This document shows, in pieces, positions 34,089-43,247 of a stretch of 64,000 nucleotides of DNA (positions within the stretch are counted from its first letter, which is position 1; every line of letters starts with the position of its first letter). This stretch comes from Fibrella rubiginis (GTDB taxonomy: Bacteria > Bacteroidota > Bacteroidia > Cytophagales > Spirosomataceae): positions 45,628 through 109,627 of the forward strand of contig NZ_JAFMYV010000018.1 in NCBI RefSeq assembly GCF_017353185.1, read 5' to 3'. The notes beneath the pieces were generated by a model, which did not search any database, had not been told where the DNA came from, and saw only the letters and a program-made list of their open reading frames with translations. The translations under genes were made by a program, and so were the position numbers.

Positions 34089-35060
34089 ATGCCCGACCAA
34101 CCGCCTCTCCCCGCTTCCGATGTCAATTCCACACCGTTGCCTACCTCTTGTGGCCGCGCCCTAGTGCTGGGTGGTGGTTCACTCAAAGGCGCATTCCAGT
34201 GCGGAGCCATCATGGCCATTCTGGAAAGCGGATACCAGCCCGAAGCCCTCTACGGCATCTCGGTAGGCAGCCTCAACGCCACATTCCTGACCTACGAAGC
34301 TAACCGCCAACACGCCGAAAACGGCCATATCGACTGGCCCAAAGCCGGGCGCGCCCTGCTCGAATTCTGGATCAGAAACATCACCCGACCCGAAGCTGTA
34401 GCTGTGTTGAAATCGCGGTTCCTGACGGGCTATAATACGCTGATGAGCCGTTTTGATGGTTTTCTGGACAACGCCCCTCTTCGTCACCTCATTAACAGCT
34501 ATGTTGATGTGGCGGTGCTGAAACAGGGGCCAATCAAACTAAAGGTAGGGGCTGTCAACGTGATTGAAGGTGATATGGTATACGTAGACCCGGGCGACGA
34601 CCATTTCCTGGACTATGTGTTTGCCAGCAGTTCACTGCCGTTTCTGATGCCCGCCGTCCCCATTGGCGGCGATCACCGTAAAGCTTTCCTTGATGGTGGC
34701 TTACGCGAAGTAGCCCCCCTCCGCGAAGCCATCAGCGACGGGGCCACGGCCATTATGTGCGTAGCCTGCCACGCCAAACACATCTTCAACGAATCGTTCA
34801 ATTACCGGAATTTGCTCAACCTGGTAGAACGGGTCAAAGACATCACCGTCAACCAGATCGTAAACAACGACATTGCCTGGGCCGAACGTTTTGTCGAGCG
34901 CGAAACAAGCCGGGGCCACCCCTTCGAGTTGACCGTGATTCGCCCTACCGAGCCACTTTACCTGAACCTTCAGAAGTTCAATTCCAATGACATCAGCAAG
35001 CTCATTGTCCAGGGTTATAAAGCTGGAACGGACGTGTTGAAGCGTTCAGATAAAGTATAA
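34089..35060 (+). CDS. Patatin-like phospholipase family protein
   Basis: Probable lipid acyl hydrolase with a Ser-Asp dyad. The ATG at 34089 (MPDQPPLPASDVN) gives 323 residues. The oxyanion loop LVLGGGSLKGAFQCG, the nucleophile elbow YGISVGSLNATF and the catalytic Asp in FLDGGLREVAPL are all present. No signal peptide is visible. An in-frame upstream ATG at 34005 would add residues lying opposite the polyprenyl synthase upstream region and was not chosen. It ends at a bidirectional terminator shared with the DUF4397 gene. Confidence 0.92.
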   Translation: MPDQPPLPASDVNSTPLPTSCGRALVLGGGSLKGAFQCGAIMAILESGYQPEALYGISVGSLNATFLTYEANRQHAENGHIDWPKAGRALLEFWIRNITRPEAVAVLKSRFLTGYNTLMSRFDGFLDNAPLRHLINSYVDVAVLKQGPIKLKVGAVNVIEGDMVYVDPGDDHFLDYVFASSSLPFLMPAVPIGGDHRKAFLDGGLREVAPLREAISDGATAIMCVACHAKHIFNESFNYRNLLNLVERVKDITVNQIVNNDIAWAERFVERETSRGHPFELTVIRPTEPLYLNLQKFNSNDISKLIVQGYKAGTDVLKRSDKV

Positions 35061-35097
35061 AAAAAACGCCCCAACCAGCTGGTTGGGGCGTTTTTTT
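35060..35097. terminator. Bidirectional rho-independent terminator
   Basis: CGCCCCAACC-AGCT-GGTTGGGGCG is a perfect palindrome (35067-35090) with an A-run on the left and seven T on the right. It serves the convergent patatin and DUF4397 genes. Confidence 0.95.
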
Positions 35098-35116
35098 ATT
35101 TAAAGAGCGATAATGC

Positions 35117-35932
35117 TCAATTATGCTGAATCCTATTAACAACCGCCGTTTTCCGACGTGTGGAGCCATTTGCATAAAGTGTATAAAGCTTAGCGGCTTC
35201 AACTGTAAGCGTCGAGCTTGTGATGGCTGTACCTGTAGCTGTGGACCCTGTATAAACGTCAACCTTATACGCACCCGCTGCGACTGGCGAAAATGCCGTT
35301 GTAGCCACGTTACGGTAGGCACGGTTCAAGATAGTAGTGGTTGATGTAGCACTGCCAGGACCCGTTAATTTTATAGACAATGCCAAAGGCGTTGTAGCGG
35401 TTGAACTGGCTGGTAGACCAGCATCAGGAACGAAATGGAAGAAACGTACACCTCCACTACCTGCAGTGAGCGTTTGCGAAAGAGGGTCATTCACCACCAG
35501 CAAGCGTACACCGCCTACGTCTGTTGTCAGGTTAGCCGCGTTGGTCACGAAAGGACGAGTGGTTGAATCTGTCACAAACGCGGTATAATTACTACCTGTG
35601 AGGATCGTAGATTTGATTGATAGATCATTGGTCCCCAGTGTACCACCCGCGCCCTTCACGCGGAACTGCAACGAACCCAAATAGGGTACATTCACATAGT
35701 TTGTCGCCTGACCTAAACCCAATGCATTGCCTACAGCCGTGTTTTCGAGGTAAGGCATAAGCGAGTTTGCATCAGCGGTAGCATTTACAAACAACACTTT
35801 CGATGACGTGTTTGGAGGCGTTGTAACAGGTTGCGGGTCGGGATAGCCCGTGTCTTGGCAACCCGTAATTAGTGTACCAACCAGTAATGCCGAAGCGGCC
35901 ACTGTCAGTAAAGTTTCTACTTTAAAATTCAT
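35117..35932 (-). CDS. DUF4397 domain lipoprotein
   Basis: A 271-residue exported lipoprotein. The ATG at 35932 (MNFKVETLLTVAASALLVGT) leads to the lipobox LITGC. Two beta-sandwich DUF4397-like repeats follow, with KVLFVNATADANSLMPYLEN, VRFFHFVPDAGLPASS and GAYKVDVYTGSTATGTAITS. It lies 20 bp downstream of the Oar-like receptor on the same strand and is probably co-transcribed with it. The function of the domain is unknown; cell-surface or matrix roles have been suggested in similar genes. Codon usage is more AT-rich than in most of the window, like its upstream partner. Confidence 0.87.
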   Translation of the reverse strand: MNFKVETLLTVAASALLVGTLITGCQDTGYPDPQPVTTPPNTSSKVLFVNATADANSLMPYLENTAVGNALGLGQATNYVNVPYLGSLQFRVKGAGGTLGTNDLSIKSTILTGSNYTAFVTDSTTRPFVTNAANLTTDVGGVRLLVVNDPLSQTLTAGSGGVRFFHFVPDAGLPASSTATTPLALSIKLTGPGSATSTTTILNRAYRNVATTAFSPVAAGAYKVDVYTGSTATGTAITSSTLTVEAAKLYTLYANGSTRRKTAVVNRIQHN

Positions 35933-35952
35933 GACAAAGTCGTTTTGGTCTG

Positions 35953-38900
35953 TTAGTTGAAGATGTAGCGCAGACCCAGCTGCAACTGCCAACGGGAAGT
36001 CGTTACACCATTAAATACGCCCTGGCTGTTTACATATGAACTTGTCAGGGGCGAACCGTCGGCGTTAGTGGCAAACGTATAGATAGGTCGGCCTGTAGTA
36101 CCCGTGGCTGTATTAGGCGTTTCGTAGCCAGAGAAACCAAGTAAGCTAGTCCGCGCAGCAGATTTGACCACCCCCCAATCAGAATTCAAGAAGTTCAACA
36201 AGTTGAACATCTCAAGAGATACTTGCACAGAATTGTTGCTGTTGCCAGTACGCACTTTGAAGTCCTGCAATACGCGCAAGTTTAGGAAGTCAACCCAAGG
36301 CGTAAGCGCAGCACCACGCTCAGCATATTTACCGCGACGATTTTTCAAATAAGAGTCTTGCTCAATGTAAGCATTGAGTTGATCCCAAATCTGTTGTGTC
36401 GTACGAGTATCCGTTGCGTTAGTGGTGGTCAGAAGGATTTCACTTTGGTTGCGGGGTACATATAGCAGATTAGTATTCGATGCGCCAGTGTAACCATTTG
36501 GTGCGCCACCATACGTATATGAAAAATTACCACCATTACGACCTTCGTAAATTAATGAGAAGGTAGTAGCAAAGAATTTGGCGTAGTCAAGACGATAGCT
36601 AACATAACCAACCACACGGTGTGGGAACCAGTTGCTGGCATAGCCTAGCACCGGCGAGTTAATATCGGTCACGTATGGATTACCCGTAAACAGGCCACCA
36701 GCCGTGGACCCACTTTGCGAGTTCAAATCCTTCGAGTCTGTAAACGTATAGGCCAATGAGCCATTTAAACGGCCTGACGTTTTCTGAATCTGTCCTGTTA
36801 GGCTAAAGGCATATCCTTTGTCTGTGTTGTCCTGCACCAGAGCTTGCGTGGCACCAGTGGTATTGATCAGCGTGTTAGTGCCATAAAGGGGGCGACCGTC
36901 ACCAGCTAGGGTACCTACTGGCGCAGCAAGATTCGCATCACGAATGTAAACAGCGTTGATATCCTTTGTATAAATCAATTCACCTGTTGCTACAAAACCA
37001 CCAGGCAATGTTTTGTCAATGCCAATGTTGGTACGGAAGACCTGAGGAAACTTGAAGTTAGGTGCTGTTACATTTATGGCATATGTTGAGGCTGCCGAAG
37101 TTGTCTTAGGCACATAGGCGTTTACGTCAGGGTTGAACGGCGTGTTAACATTATTCAACGGATTAGGCTGACCCGTGGTGAGAGACACCGGATTCGATGC
37201 GGTAGTTGGACCTGAGGTGATTGTGTTAAAGAACACGCCGTTATTGCTCAACTGATTTGAGATCCAAACGAAGGGCACTCGACCAGTGAACACACCAGCA
37301 CCACCGCGGACCTGCAATGATTTGTTGCCAAGCACATCCCAGTTAAAACCAATGCGGGGAGAGTACAACGGCGTCGTTACCGGCAATTTGTCAACATACA
37401 GTTTTTCGCCATTTGCAAACGTCTGGGCTTCGACAGCTGCATTACGGAATAAACCACTAGCCGCTTCGTTGTAGATAGGCAAATCGACCCGCAGACCAGC
37501 CGTTACACGCAGATTCTTGACGCCTGTGTAATTATCCTGAACGTAGAAACCTAATTGCGACGCTTTAAAATCAGCAGCAGGAGCTGGATTACCAGCAAGA
37601 GCAGAGTACTGTTGATAGAAACGCGTTGGGGCGTTAGCAGCAGACGGGGCCGTAGCGTTGTTGATGAAATCGCTAATACTGTTGTACTGGTATGTACCGT
37701 ATACAACCTGCGTAAAAACGTTGTAGAACTTGTAAAATTCGTTGGCCGTACCCAGCGTAAATGTATGCGCGCCAAGGAAAGCGTCAAACTTATCATTAAC
37801 CTGAATAACGTCTTGGTCGAGGCGGTTATTGACTGTGAACGGATCAGGACCAAACGAAGTCAAGTTCTGGCCGTTAGGTCCTAAGATGTCAACCGTTGGG
37901 AAAGGTGTTACGGCACCACCACCACCCTGCTGACGGGTATCACGGAACGAATTGTAACCCAACTGTAGGTTATTGGCAAACTTACCATTGCCAAACGACG
38001 AATTCAATTCACCAAACACGCTATATAGATTGTTCAGAATCCGGTAATAGGAATTCGAGAACGGGAGTGTGTTTACGCTATTGGCACGCCCGCCTGTAGG
38101 GCCTGATGCAAACCCACCAGAGCCACTAGGATTGACATCACGAAATGCGTTCAGTTGGTTATAACGGATTGTCAGTTTGTTATTATCGTTGATGTTCCAG
38201 TCAATCTTAGCTAGGAACTTTGTGCTTTGCTGGGGTACGTTGAAATTGTTGTATGAACCTGGGTCATACGTCCAGCTTTTACCATTACCTGGCGTGATTA
38301 GGAACGTGCGAAGACGTTCTAAATCCGTTTCAGGGTTCACATTACCGTTGGCTAGTACAGAACCGGGCTGGTTGACAGTAGTACCTGTCTTCTGCCCATA
38401 TGGATATAGTACGGCGGGTGACGTAGCTTCTTCCCGTTCGAAGTTGCCAAAGAAAAACAGTTTGTTTTTGATGATTGCTCCACCAAGACGAGCACCATAG
38501 TTGGCATAAGTAAACGAAGGGCGTTGTAACTCAGGCAATTCTGTACCAGCAATCTTCTTACCCGCGAGTGCGTCATTTTTCGTGTAGTAGTAAGCAGAAC
38601 CTTGCAACCTGTTAGTACCACTACGTGTCACTGCATTTACACCTGCACCAGTAAAAGCACCCTGACTTACGTCATACGGTGATAACTGTACACTGATTTC
38701 CTGAATAGCATCAACACTGACGGGCTGAGCATTCGACTGTCCACCAGGCAAGGCACTCAGACCAAATACGTTGTTTGAAGTAGCACCGTCAATTGAGAAA
38801 TTGTTATACAAGTTAGACCGACCACCAAACGAGAAGCCCGGACCAGCCTGTGGTGTTAATACCGAAAAATCCTGGAAGCTACGGTTCAAGGTAGGCAAAC

Positions 38901-39351
38901 GCTCAAAGCTCTCTTTCTTAAAGTTTGTTGATGCACCCGAACGGTCTGAATCAATAATTGAACCGCGAGCTGTCACTACAACTTCTGATAGTTGCTTACC
39001 AACCTCAGCTAGTTGAATATTTAAGGAAACGGGCACACCTAAGTCAGCCGACAGTAATTGCCGCTTTTCGTCTTGGTAGCCTACAAAAGACACGGTGATG
39101 TTATAGGGACCACCAATCCGTACTGCCGGAAACGTGTACCGCCCCGCCGCGTTTGTTGTTATACCATAACGAGTACCCGAAGGCTCATGGACGGCAACAA
39201 TCGTTGCACCAGGTAGCGGCTGGCCTTTGTCGTCGGTGACAACCCCATTAATTGATGAGGTGGTGACACCCTGCCCGTAGCCCAGTACGGCCAGTAGCAT
39301 ACTGCCGAGCAGCATGAAAGCCGCCCGGAAGCGCAGTAGCTTTTTAAACAT
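35953..39351 (-). CDS. TonB-dependent receptor, Oar-like, with carboxypeptidase regulatory-like domain
   Basis: Large outer-membrane protein of 1132 residues from the ATG at 39351 (MFKKLLRFRAAFMLLGSMLL). A signal peptide ends near GYGQG. The regulatory-like domain (INGVVTDDKGQPLPGATIVA) is followed by an Oar-type plug (DRSGASTNFKKESFERLPTL, NLYNNFSIDGATSNNVFG, GVNAVTRSGTN) and a long barrel ending LGLRYIFN. Oar proteins are linked to protein or peptide transport and adhesion in related bacteria. The longer in-frame upstream extension to 39462 was rejected. The gene is visibly more AT-rich than its neighbours. Confidence 0.93.
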   Translation of the reverse strand: MFKKLLRFRAAFMLLGSMLLAVLGYGQGVTTSSINGVVTDDKGQPLPGATIVAVHEPSGTRYGITTNAAGRYTFPAVRIGGPYNITVSFVGYQDEKRQLLSADLGVPVSLNIQLAEVGKQLSEVVVTARGSIIDSDRSGASTNFKKESFERLPTLNRSFQDFSVLTPQAGPGFSFGGRSNLYNNFSIDGATSNNVFGLSALPGGQSNAQPVSVDAIQEISVQLSPYDVSQGAFTGAGVNAVTRSGTNRLQGSAYYYTKNDALAGKKIAGTELPELQRPSFTYANYGARLGGAIIKNKLFFFGNFEREEATSPAVLYPYGQKTGTTVNQPGSVLANGNVNPETDLERLRTFLITPGNGKSWTYDPGSYNNFNVPQQSTKFLAKIDWNINDNNKLTIRYNQLNAFRDVNPSGSGGFASGPTGGRANSVNTLPFSNSYYRILNNLYSVFGELNSSFGNGKFANNLQLGYNSFRDTRQQGGGGAVTPFPTVDILGPNGQNLTSFGPDPFTVNNRLDQDVIQVNDKFDAFLGAHTFTLGTANEFYKFYNVFTQVVYGTYQYNSISDFINNATAPSAANAPTRFYQQYSALAGNPAPAADFKASQLGFYVQDNYTGVKNLRVTAGLRVDLPIYNEAASGLFRNAAVEAQTFANGEKLYVDKLPVTTPLYSPRIGFNWDVLGNKSLQVRGGAGVFTGRVPFVWISNQLSNNGVFFNTITSGPTTASNPVSLTTGQPNPLNNVNTPFNPDVNAYVPKTTSAASTYAINVTAPNFKFPQVFRTNIGIDKTLPGGFVATGELIYTKDINAVYIRDANLAAPVGTLAGDGRPLYGTNTLINTTGATQALVQDNTDKGYAFSLTGQIQKTSGRLNGSLAYTFTDSKDLNSQSGSTAGGLFTGNPYVTDINSPVLGYASNWFPHRVVGYVSYRLDYAKFFATTFSLIYEGRNGGNFSYTYGGAPNGYTGASNTNLLYVPRNQSEILLTTTNATDTRTTQQIWDQLNAYIEQDSYLKNRRGKYAERGAALTPWVDFLNLRVLQDFKVRTGNSNNSVQVSLEMFNLLNFLNSDWGVVKSAARTSLLGFSGYETPNTATGTTGRPIYTFATNADGSPLTSSYVNSQGVFNGVTTSRWQLQLGLRYIFN

Positions 39352-39606
39352 AGAAGTGTTTGGTTTGATTGTTAATGCTGTCATGTCCGCACAGTTGGAC
39401 CTGGTGAAGGTTTGAGCCGCAAAGGTCTGACAAGTTTCTGTGACCACCAAGTGACCTATCACTGAAAAATGCTATGAATAACTTAGCCTACGGTTAATTT
39501 CTTATAAATCGTCCTATTCCACCTGTTTTAAGTACACTTCACTTTGTTATCTATTTGTTAAGCCAACGGAATCCATTTCCAACGCGTTATCCCTACTTAA
39601 ACAGGC

Positions 39607-39614
39607 TACTTTTG
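39607..39614 (+). promoter_or_regulatory. Candidate -7 element only 4 bp before the selD start codon
   Basis: TACTTTTG matches TAnnTTTG exactly. If it is the -7 element, transcription would start at or very near the ATG at 39619, giving a leaderless mRNA. No convincing -33 element was identified. Confidence 0.4.
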
Positions 39615-39618
39615 CCCT

Positions 39619-40674
39619 ATGACAATTCAGGATTCAATTAAGCTGACGCAATACAGCCACGGTGCGGGTTGCGGTTGTAAAATTTCTCCGAAAGTGCTCG
39701 ATCAAATCCTGCACGCCCAAACCGCCGGACCAGCCTCGCCTGCCCAATCGTTTGCTACACTTCTGGTTGGCAACGACAGTCGCGACGATGCCGCCGTGAT
39801 GGATATCGGCAACGGCGAGGCCATCATCAGCACCACCGACTTTTTTATGCCTATCGTTGATGATGCTTTCGATTTTGGGCGTATCGCTTCGGCCAACGCC
39901 ATCAGCGACGTGTATGCGATGGGCGGTCAGCCTCTTATGGCTATCGCTATTTTGGGTTGGCCCATCGACAAGCTGTCGCCCGACGTTGCCGGGCAGGTCA
40001 TTGCGGGAAGCCGGGCCATCTGCGCCGAAGCAGGTATCCCGCTGGCGGGTGGGCACAGTATCGACTGCCCCGAACCCGTGTTTGGTTTGGCCGTAACGGG
40101 CCGGGTTCGTATCAGCGATCTGAAACAAAACAACACCGCTACCGAAGGCTGCCGCCTGTACCTGACCAAACCTATTGGTGTGGGCATCCTGACAACAGCG
40201 CAGAAAAAAGGTATCCTTCTGCCTGAACATGCCGATCTGGCACCACGCCAAATGGCCCAGCTAAACTCATTTGGGGCTGTTTTGGGGCAGCTTCCCTACG
40301 TGAAAGCGCTTACCGACGTAACGGGATTTGGCCTGCTGGGTCACCTGGTCGAGATGGCCGAGGGCAGCGGGCTCAGTGCCGACATTGTATTCGACGATGT
40401 GCCGAAGCTCGATGCCGTTGCGGGGTATCTGGCGCAGAAAAGCATTCCCGGTGGCACCATCCGCAACCTCGACAGCTACGGTCATAAAATTGCCGACCTC
40501 CCCGACGAGCAGCGGTTCATTCTGGCCGACCCTCAAACATCAGGCGGTTTGTTGATCGCCGTCGACCCAAACAGCAGCGATGAATTCGAACGCGTAGCTA
40601 CCGAAAACGGATTTTCCCTTCACTCCTTCGGCGAAATGGTGGCGAAACGAGAGAAAGTGGTGTATGTGAATTAA
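39619..40674 (+). CDS. selD: Selenide, water dikinase
   Basis: Makes selenophosphate from selenide and ATP for tRNA 2-selenouridine or selenocysteine synthesis. The 351-residue protein has the N-terminal active site HGAGCGCKISPKVL, where Cys 18 and Lys 21 match the E. coli Cys17/Lys20 pair, so the active residue is Cys and not selenocysteine. Other PurM-like motifs include NDSRDDAAVMDIGN, TTDFFMPIVDDAFDFGRIAS, and LTDVTGFGLLGHL. No selA, selB or selU/mnmH gene lies nearby. The next gene starts 4 bp after the stop. Confidence 0.97.
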   Translation: MTIQDSIKLTQYSHGAGCGCKISPKVLDQILHAQTAGPASPAQSFATLLVGNDSRDDAAVMDIGNGEAIISTTDFFMPIVDDAFDFGRIASANAISDVYAMGGQPLMAIAILGWPIDKLSPDVAGQVIAGSRAICAEAGIPLAGGHSIDCPEPVFGLAVTGRVRISDLKQNNTATEGCRLYLTKPIGVGILTTAQKKGILLPEHADLAPRQMAQLNSFGAVLGQLPYVKALTDVTGFGLLGHLVEMAEGSGLSADIVFDDVPKLDAVAGYLAQKSIPGGTIRNLDSYGHKIADLPDEQRFILADPQTSGGLLIAVDPNSSDEFERVATENGFSLHSFGEMVAKREKVVYVN

Positions 40675-40678
40675 CGAG

Positions 40679-41470
40679 ATGAAATTATTCTTCCGTGAAG
40701 TGGGTGACTTGAGCGCCCCGCCCATGCTTATTCTCCATGGCTTGTTTGGTTCGTCAGACAACTGGCTGACTATCAGTAAATCAATTGCTGCGCTAGGTTA
40801 CCGCGTCATCATGGTTGATCAGCGCAACCATGGCCAATCGCCCCGGAGTGACGATCATTCGTATCCCGACATGGCCGCCGACCTGCACGAGCTAATCCTT
40901 GATCTGGGTTTACGGCAACCTGTTCTGGTGGGGCACTCGATGGGGGGTAAAACCGTGATGCAGTATGCCATGACCTACCCAGGTACGTTCTCCAAACTGG
41001 TGGTAGTAGACATTGCGCCGAAATTTTATCCCGTTCACCATGCCGACATCCTGCGCGGTCTGGCCGCTATTGATCTTCGTGGTCTGAAAACCCGCAACGA
41101 AGCCGACGAGTTGCTGAAACAATATGAGCCAATACCGTCGGTGCGGCAGTTTTTGCTTAAAAATCTCTACCGCGAAACCACCTCCGACGGAACAACGGCC
41201 TTCAATTGGCGGCTAAACCTGCCCGTTATCGCCCGCGAAATTCACGGTATCGGCGACGAGCTAACCGATATGCAGCCCGTACCGGAGCCTACCTTATTTG
41301 TGCGGGGAGAGCAATCACCCTACATCCTCGACAGCGACTGGCCGGGCATCCTGCGCCTGTTTCCCCACGCCAAACTCGTCACCATTGCGGGTGCGAGCCA
41401 TTGGGTGCAGGCCGAAAAACCCGTTGAATTTGTAGAAGCACTGCGGGATTTTTTAATGTACAATGCATAA
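40679..41470 (+). CDS. Alpha/beta fold hydrolase (YbfF-like)
   Basis: Esterase-like protein of 263 residues. It shows HGLFGSSDNW, VDQRNHGQSP, the nucleophile elbow VGHSMGGKT, an Asp-bearing late strand near LFVRGEQSPYI and His in AGASHWVQAEKP. The sequence order matches the YbfF/acyl-CoA esterase group. It sits 4 bp after selD, suggesting one transcript. The final residues LMYNA and the stop are encoded by the start of the palindromic AATGTACAATG repeat, so the native C terminus was probably slightly different. Confidence 0.92.
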   Translation: MKLFFREVGDLSAPPMLILHGLFGSSDNWLTISKSIAALGYRVIMVDQRNHGQSPRSDDHSYPDMAADLHELILDLGLRQPVLVGHSMGGKTVMQYAMTYPGTFSKLVVVDIAPKFYPVHHADILRGLAAIDLRGLKTRNEADELLKQYEPIPSVRQFLLKNLYRETTSDGTTAFNWRLNLPVIAREIHGIGDELTDMQPVPEPTLFVRGEQSPYILDSDWPGILRLFPHAKLVTIAGASHWVQAEKPVEFVEALRDFLMYNA

Positions 41471-41550
41471 TGTACAATGAATAATGTACAATGGCTTCGC
41501 AATCAAACAATTAGAGCGCGAAGTCATTGTACATTATTCATTGTACATTA
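41468..41550. repeat. Shell A palindrome without core
   Basis: Perfect to near-perfect 33-nt arms at 41468-41500 and 41518-41550 (shell A then GGCTTCGC) with a 17-nt loop AATCAAACAATTAGAGC. The GGCTTCGC middle is the same as at 5519, but the CCCTTCGACA core is missing, so it looks like an unfilled version. It supplies the stop codons for both convergent genes. Confidence 0.92.
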
Positions 41551-42327
41551 AATCACCGTTCCCCCGTCGGCGTAGAAAAAGCTGCCGGTGGTATAGGACG
41601 ACGCAGAAGAGGCCAGCATCAGGGCCATCGGACTGATCTCGTCGGTGGTACCCATGCGGGCAATGGGCAGGCGTTTGGTAAAATGTGCCAGCGTTTTGTC
41701 GTCCTGCCAGAGGGCCTGACTGAACTTGGTTTTAATAAGGCCAGGGCAGATCGCGTTCACCCGGATGCCATCGGGACCCCACTCTTTGGCCAGCACTTTG
41801 GTGAGCATATTCATGGCTGCTTTGCTCACGCTGTAGAGGCCCAGACCGGGGTCAGGGGTGTGGCCGGCAATGCTGCTGATCATGATGATGCTGCCACCGC
41901 CCCGCGCTTTCATACTGGGGTACACCAGCTTACTCAGCTCAAACGGGGCTTTCACGTTGGCCTGCATGATCTTATCGAACGCCCCGCCATCAGCCTCCAG
42001 TGACGGGCCAAAGACGGGATTCGAGGCGGCGTTGTTTACCAGAATATCGACCCCGCCATAAGTGGCAACGGTCTTTTCCACTAATTGGGCCAGTTGGTCC
42101 ATATCGCCCACATGGGCGGCAATACCGGTGGCTTCGCCCCCATCCGCTTTGATCTGGGCGGCCAGGGCGTCGCAGGCCTCCTGCTTGCGACTGCTGATAA
42201 TGACTTTAGCCCCAAACCGGGCATAGAGCCGGGCAATGTCTTCACCAATGCCTTTGCTGGCGCCGGTAATGATGGCAACTTTATCGGTTAAATCAAAAAC
42301 AGCTTTCTCAGCTTGAGCAGCAGACAT
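41548..42327 (-). CDS. SDR family oxidoreductase
   Basis: NAD(P)-dependent dehydrogenase of 259 residues with VAIITGASKGIGEDIARLYA, NNAASNP, the catalytic Ser-Tyr-Lys set around MISSIAGHTPDPGLGLYSVS and the downstream KAAMNMLTKVLA, and an FFYADGGTVI end. This C-terminal GGxxx ending is common in fabG-like and glucose-1-dehydrogenase-like SDRs. It converges with the hydrolase gene at 40679. The stop codon is part of the palindrome arm. The substrate is unknown. Confidence 0.93.
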   Translation of the reverse strand: MSAAQAEKAVFDLTDKVAIITGASKGIGEDIARLYARFGAKVIISSRKQEACDALAAQIKADGGEATGIAAHVGDMDQLAQLVEKTVATYGGVDILVNNAASNPVFGPSLEADGGAFDKIMQANVKAPFELSKLVYPSMKARGGGSIIMISSIAGHTPDPGLGLYSVSKAAMNMLTKVLAKEWGPDGIRVNAICPGLIKTKFSQALWQDDKTLAHFTKRLPIARMGTTDEISPMALMLASSASSYTTGSFFYADGGTVI

Positions 42328-42360
42328 ATAAATTATTGGTTTATTTAGGCAGGGGCACGC

Positions 42361-43119
42361 TCAGCGAACATCTTCTTTTTGCCAAAGGCAAAACGCCGAC
42401 GTACCTGTTGGCAGTGACAGGCGGGGCATCAGTTTTACCTCGGCGGCGAGAATTTTGTAGAAAAGCTTGTTGAGCAAATTATCGTCGGCCAGGATAGTGA
42501 AGTCAGACCCAGCTTTGCTCCGAATCCAGTGTTTTGGTATCAGTCGTGTTAACCACCGTAGTAGTAGCACCGGCCCGGCCAACAGGGCGTTGAAATAAGA
42601 CGAATATACCACTTCGCCCGCTTTTTGGTCAAAGAGGCTGGTTAGTTCGAGACGGGTGTAGCGCCGGAAGTGCTGATTGACTACGTCGTGGTGGCTCCAG
42701 AGTAACATATGGGCGGGCACCGTTACAAAAACCAGACCTTTAGGACTACACACGCGCTGAAGTTCCATAACAGCAGTCTGGTGATCTTCAACGTGTTCGA
42801 TCACGTCGAAGGCACAAACCACATCATATGAGTTATCCTGGTAAGGCAGTTCAGTTACGGACCCTTGTGTTACCTGCATCGACAGTTCCTCGCGAAGAAA
42901 CGTACAGCACGAAGGCTCATATTCCACCGAAGTAACATCGCCCAGCGTACTTAGCAGCTCGGTTGTACGCCCCGTGGCCACCCCTACGTTTAAAATACGG
43001 AGTGGGTGCGTTTTTGCGGCATACAATTTGGTCAGTCGCTGAATAAGCTGCCCCCGGATGACAAACCACCAATGGGTTCGCTCCAATTTATAGTAGTCTT
43101 GGTAATAGGCTAAATCCAT
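42361..43119 (-). CDS. Class I SAM-dependent methyltransferase
   Basis: A 252-residue methyltransferase. Motif I is ILNVGVATGRTTELL, the acidic residue after strand 2 is in SVEYEPSC, and motif post-II/III is YDVVCAFDVIEHVEDHQTAV. The N-terminal YQDYYKLERTHWWFVIRGQL stretch is typical of the group found in surface-polysaccharide or lipid-linked loci. Here it stands alone, so its acceptor cannot be guessed. It is 33 bp downstream of nothing on its strand and is divergent from the symporter locus. Confidence 0.9.
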   Translation of the reverse strand: MDLAYYQDYYKLERTHWWFVIRGQLIQRLTKLYAAKTHPLRILNVGVATGRTTELLSTLGDVTSVEYEPSCCTFLREELSMQVTQGSVTELPYQDNSYDVVCAFDVIEHVEDHQTAVMELQRVCSPKGLVFVTVPAHMLLWSHHDVVNQHFRRYTRLELTSLFDQKAGEVVYSSYFNALLAGPVLLLRWLTRLIPKHWIRSKAGSDFTILADDNLLNKLFYKILAAEVKLMPRLSLPTGTSAFCLWQKEDVR

Positions 43120-43153
43120 GCAAAACTCGTCTTGAAAAAGATCGGCGTTGGCG

Positions 43154-43161
43154 CAAAAGTA
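43154..43161 (-). promoter_or_regulatory. Candidate -7 element for the methyltransferase gene
   Basis: Minus-strand TACTTTTG, an exact TAnnTTTG match, 35 bp before the start codon. The upstream TTG-type element is not clear. Confidence 0.42.
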
Positions 43162-43247
43162 GCCCTAAGCCCTGATTTTACACTATAATGAGCTAGTATT
43201 TGGTCATCCACTTCCATTGTTCGTGCGTACATTTACCCCCGTTCCTT

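Noticed and set aside
5519..41550. CRISPR array made of AATGTACAATG repeats
   Set aside because: The repeats are arranged as inverted arms at gene junctions, without regular spacers, and no cas genes are present.
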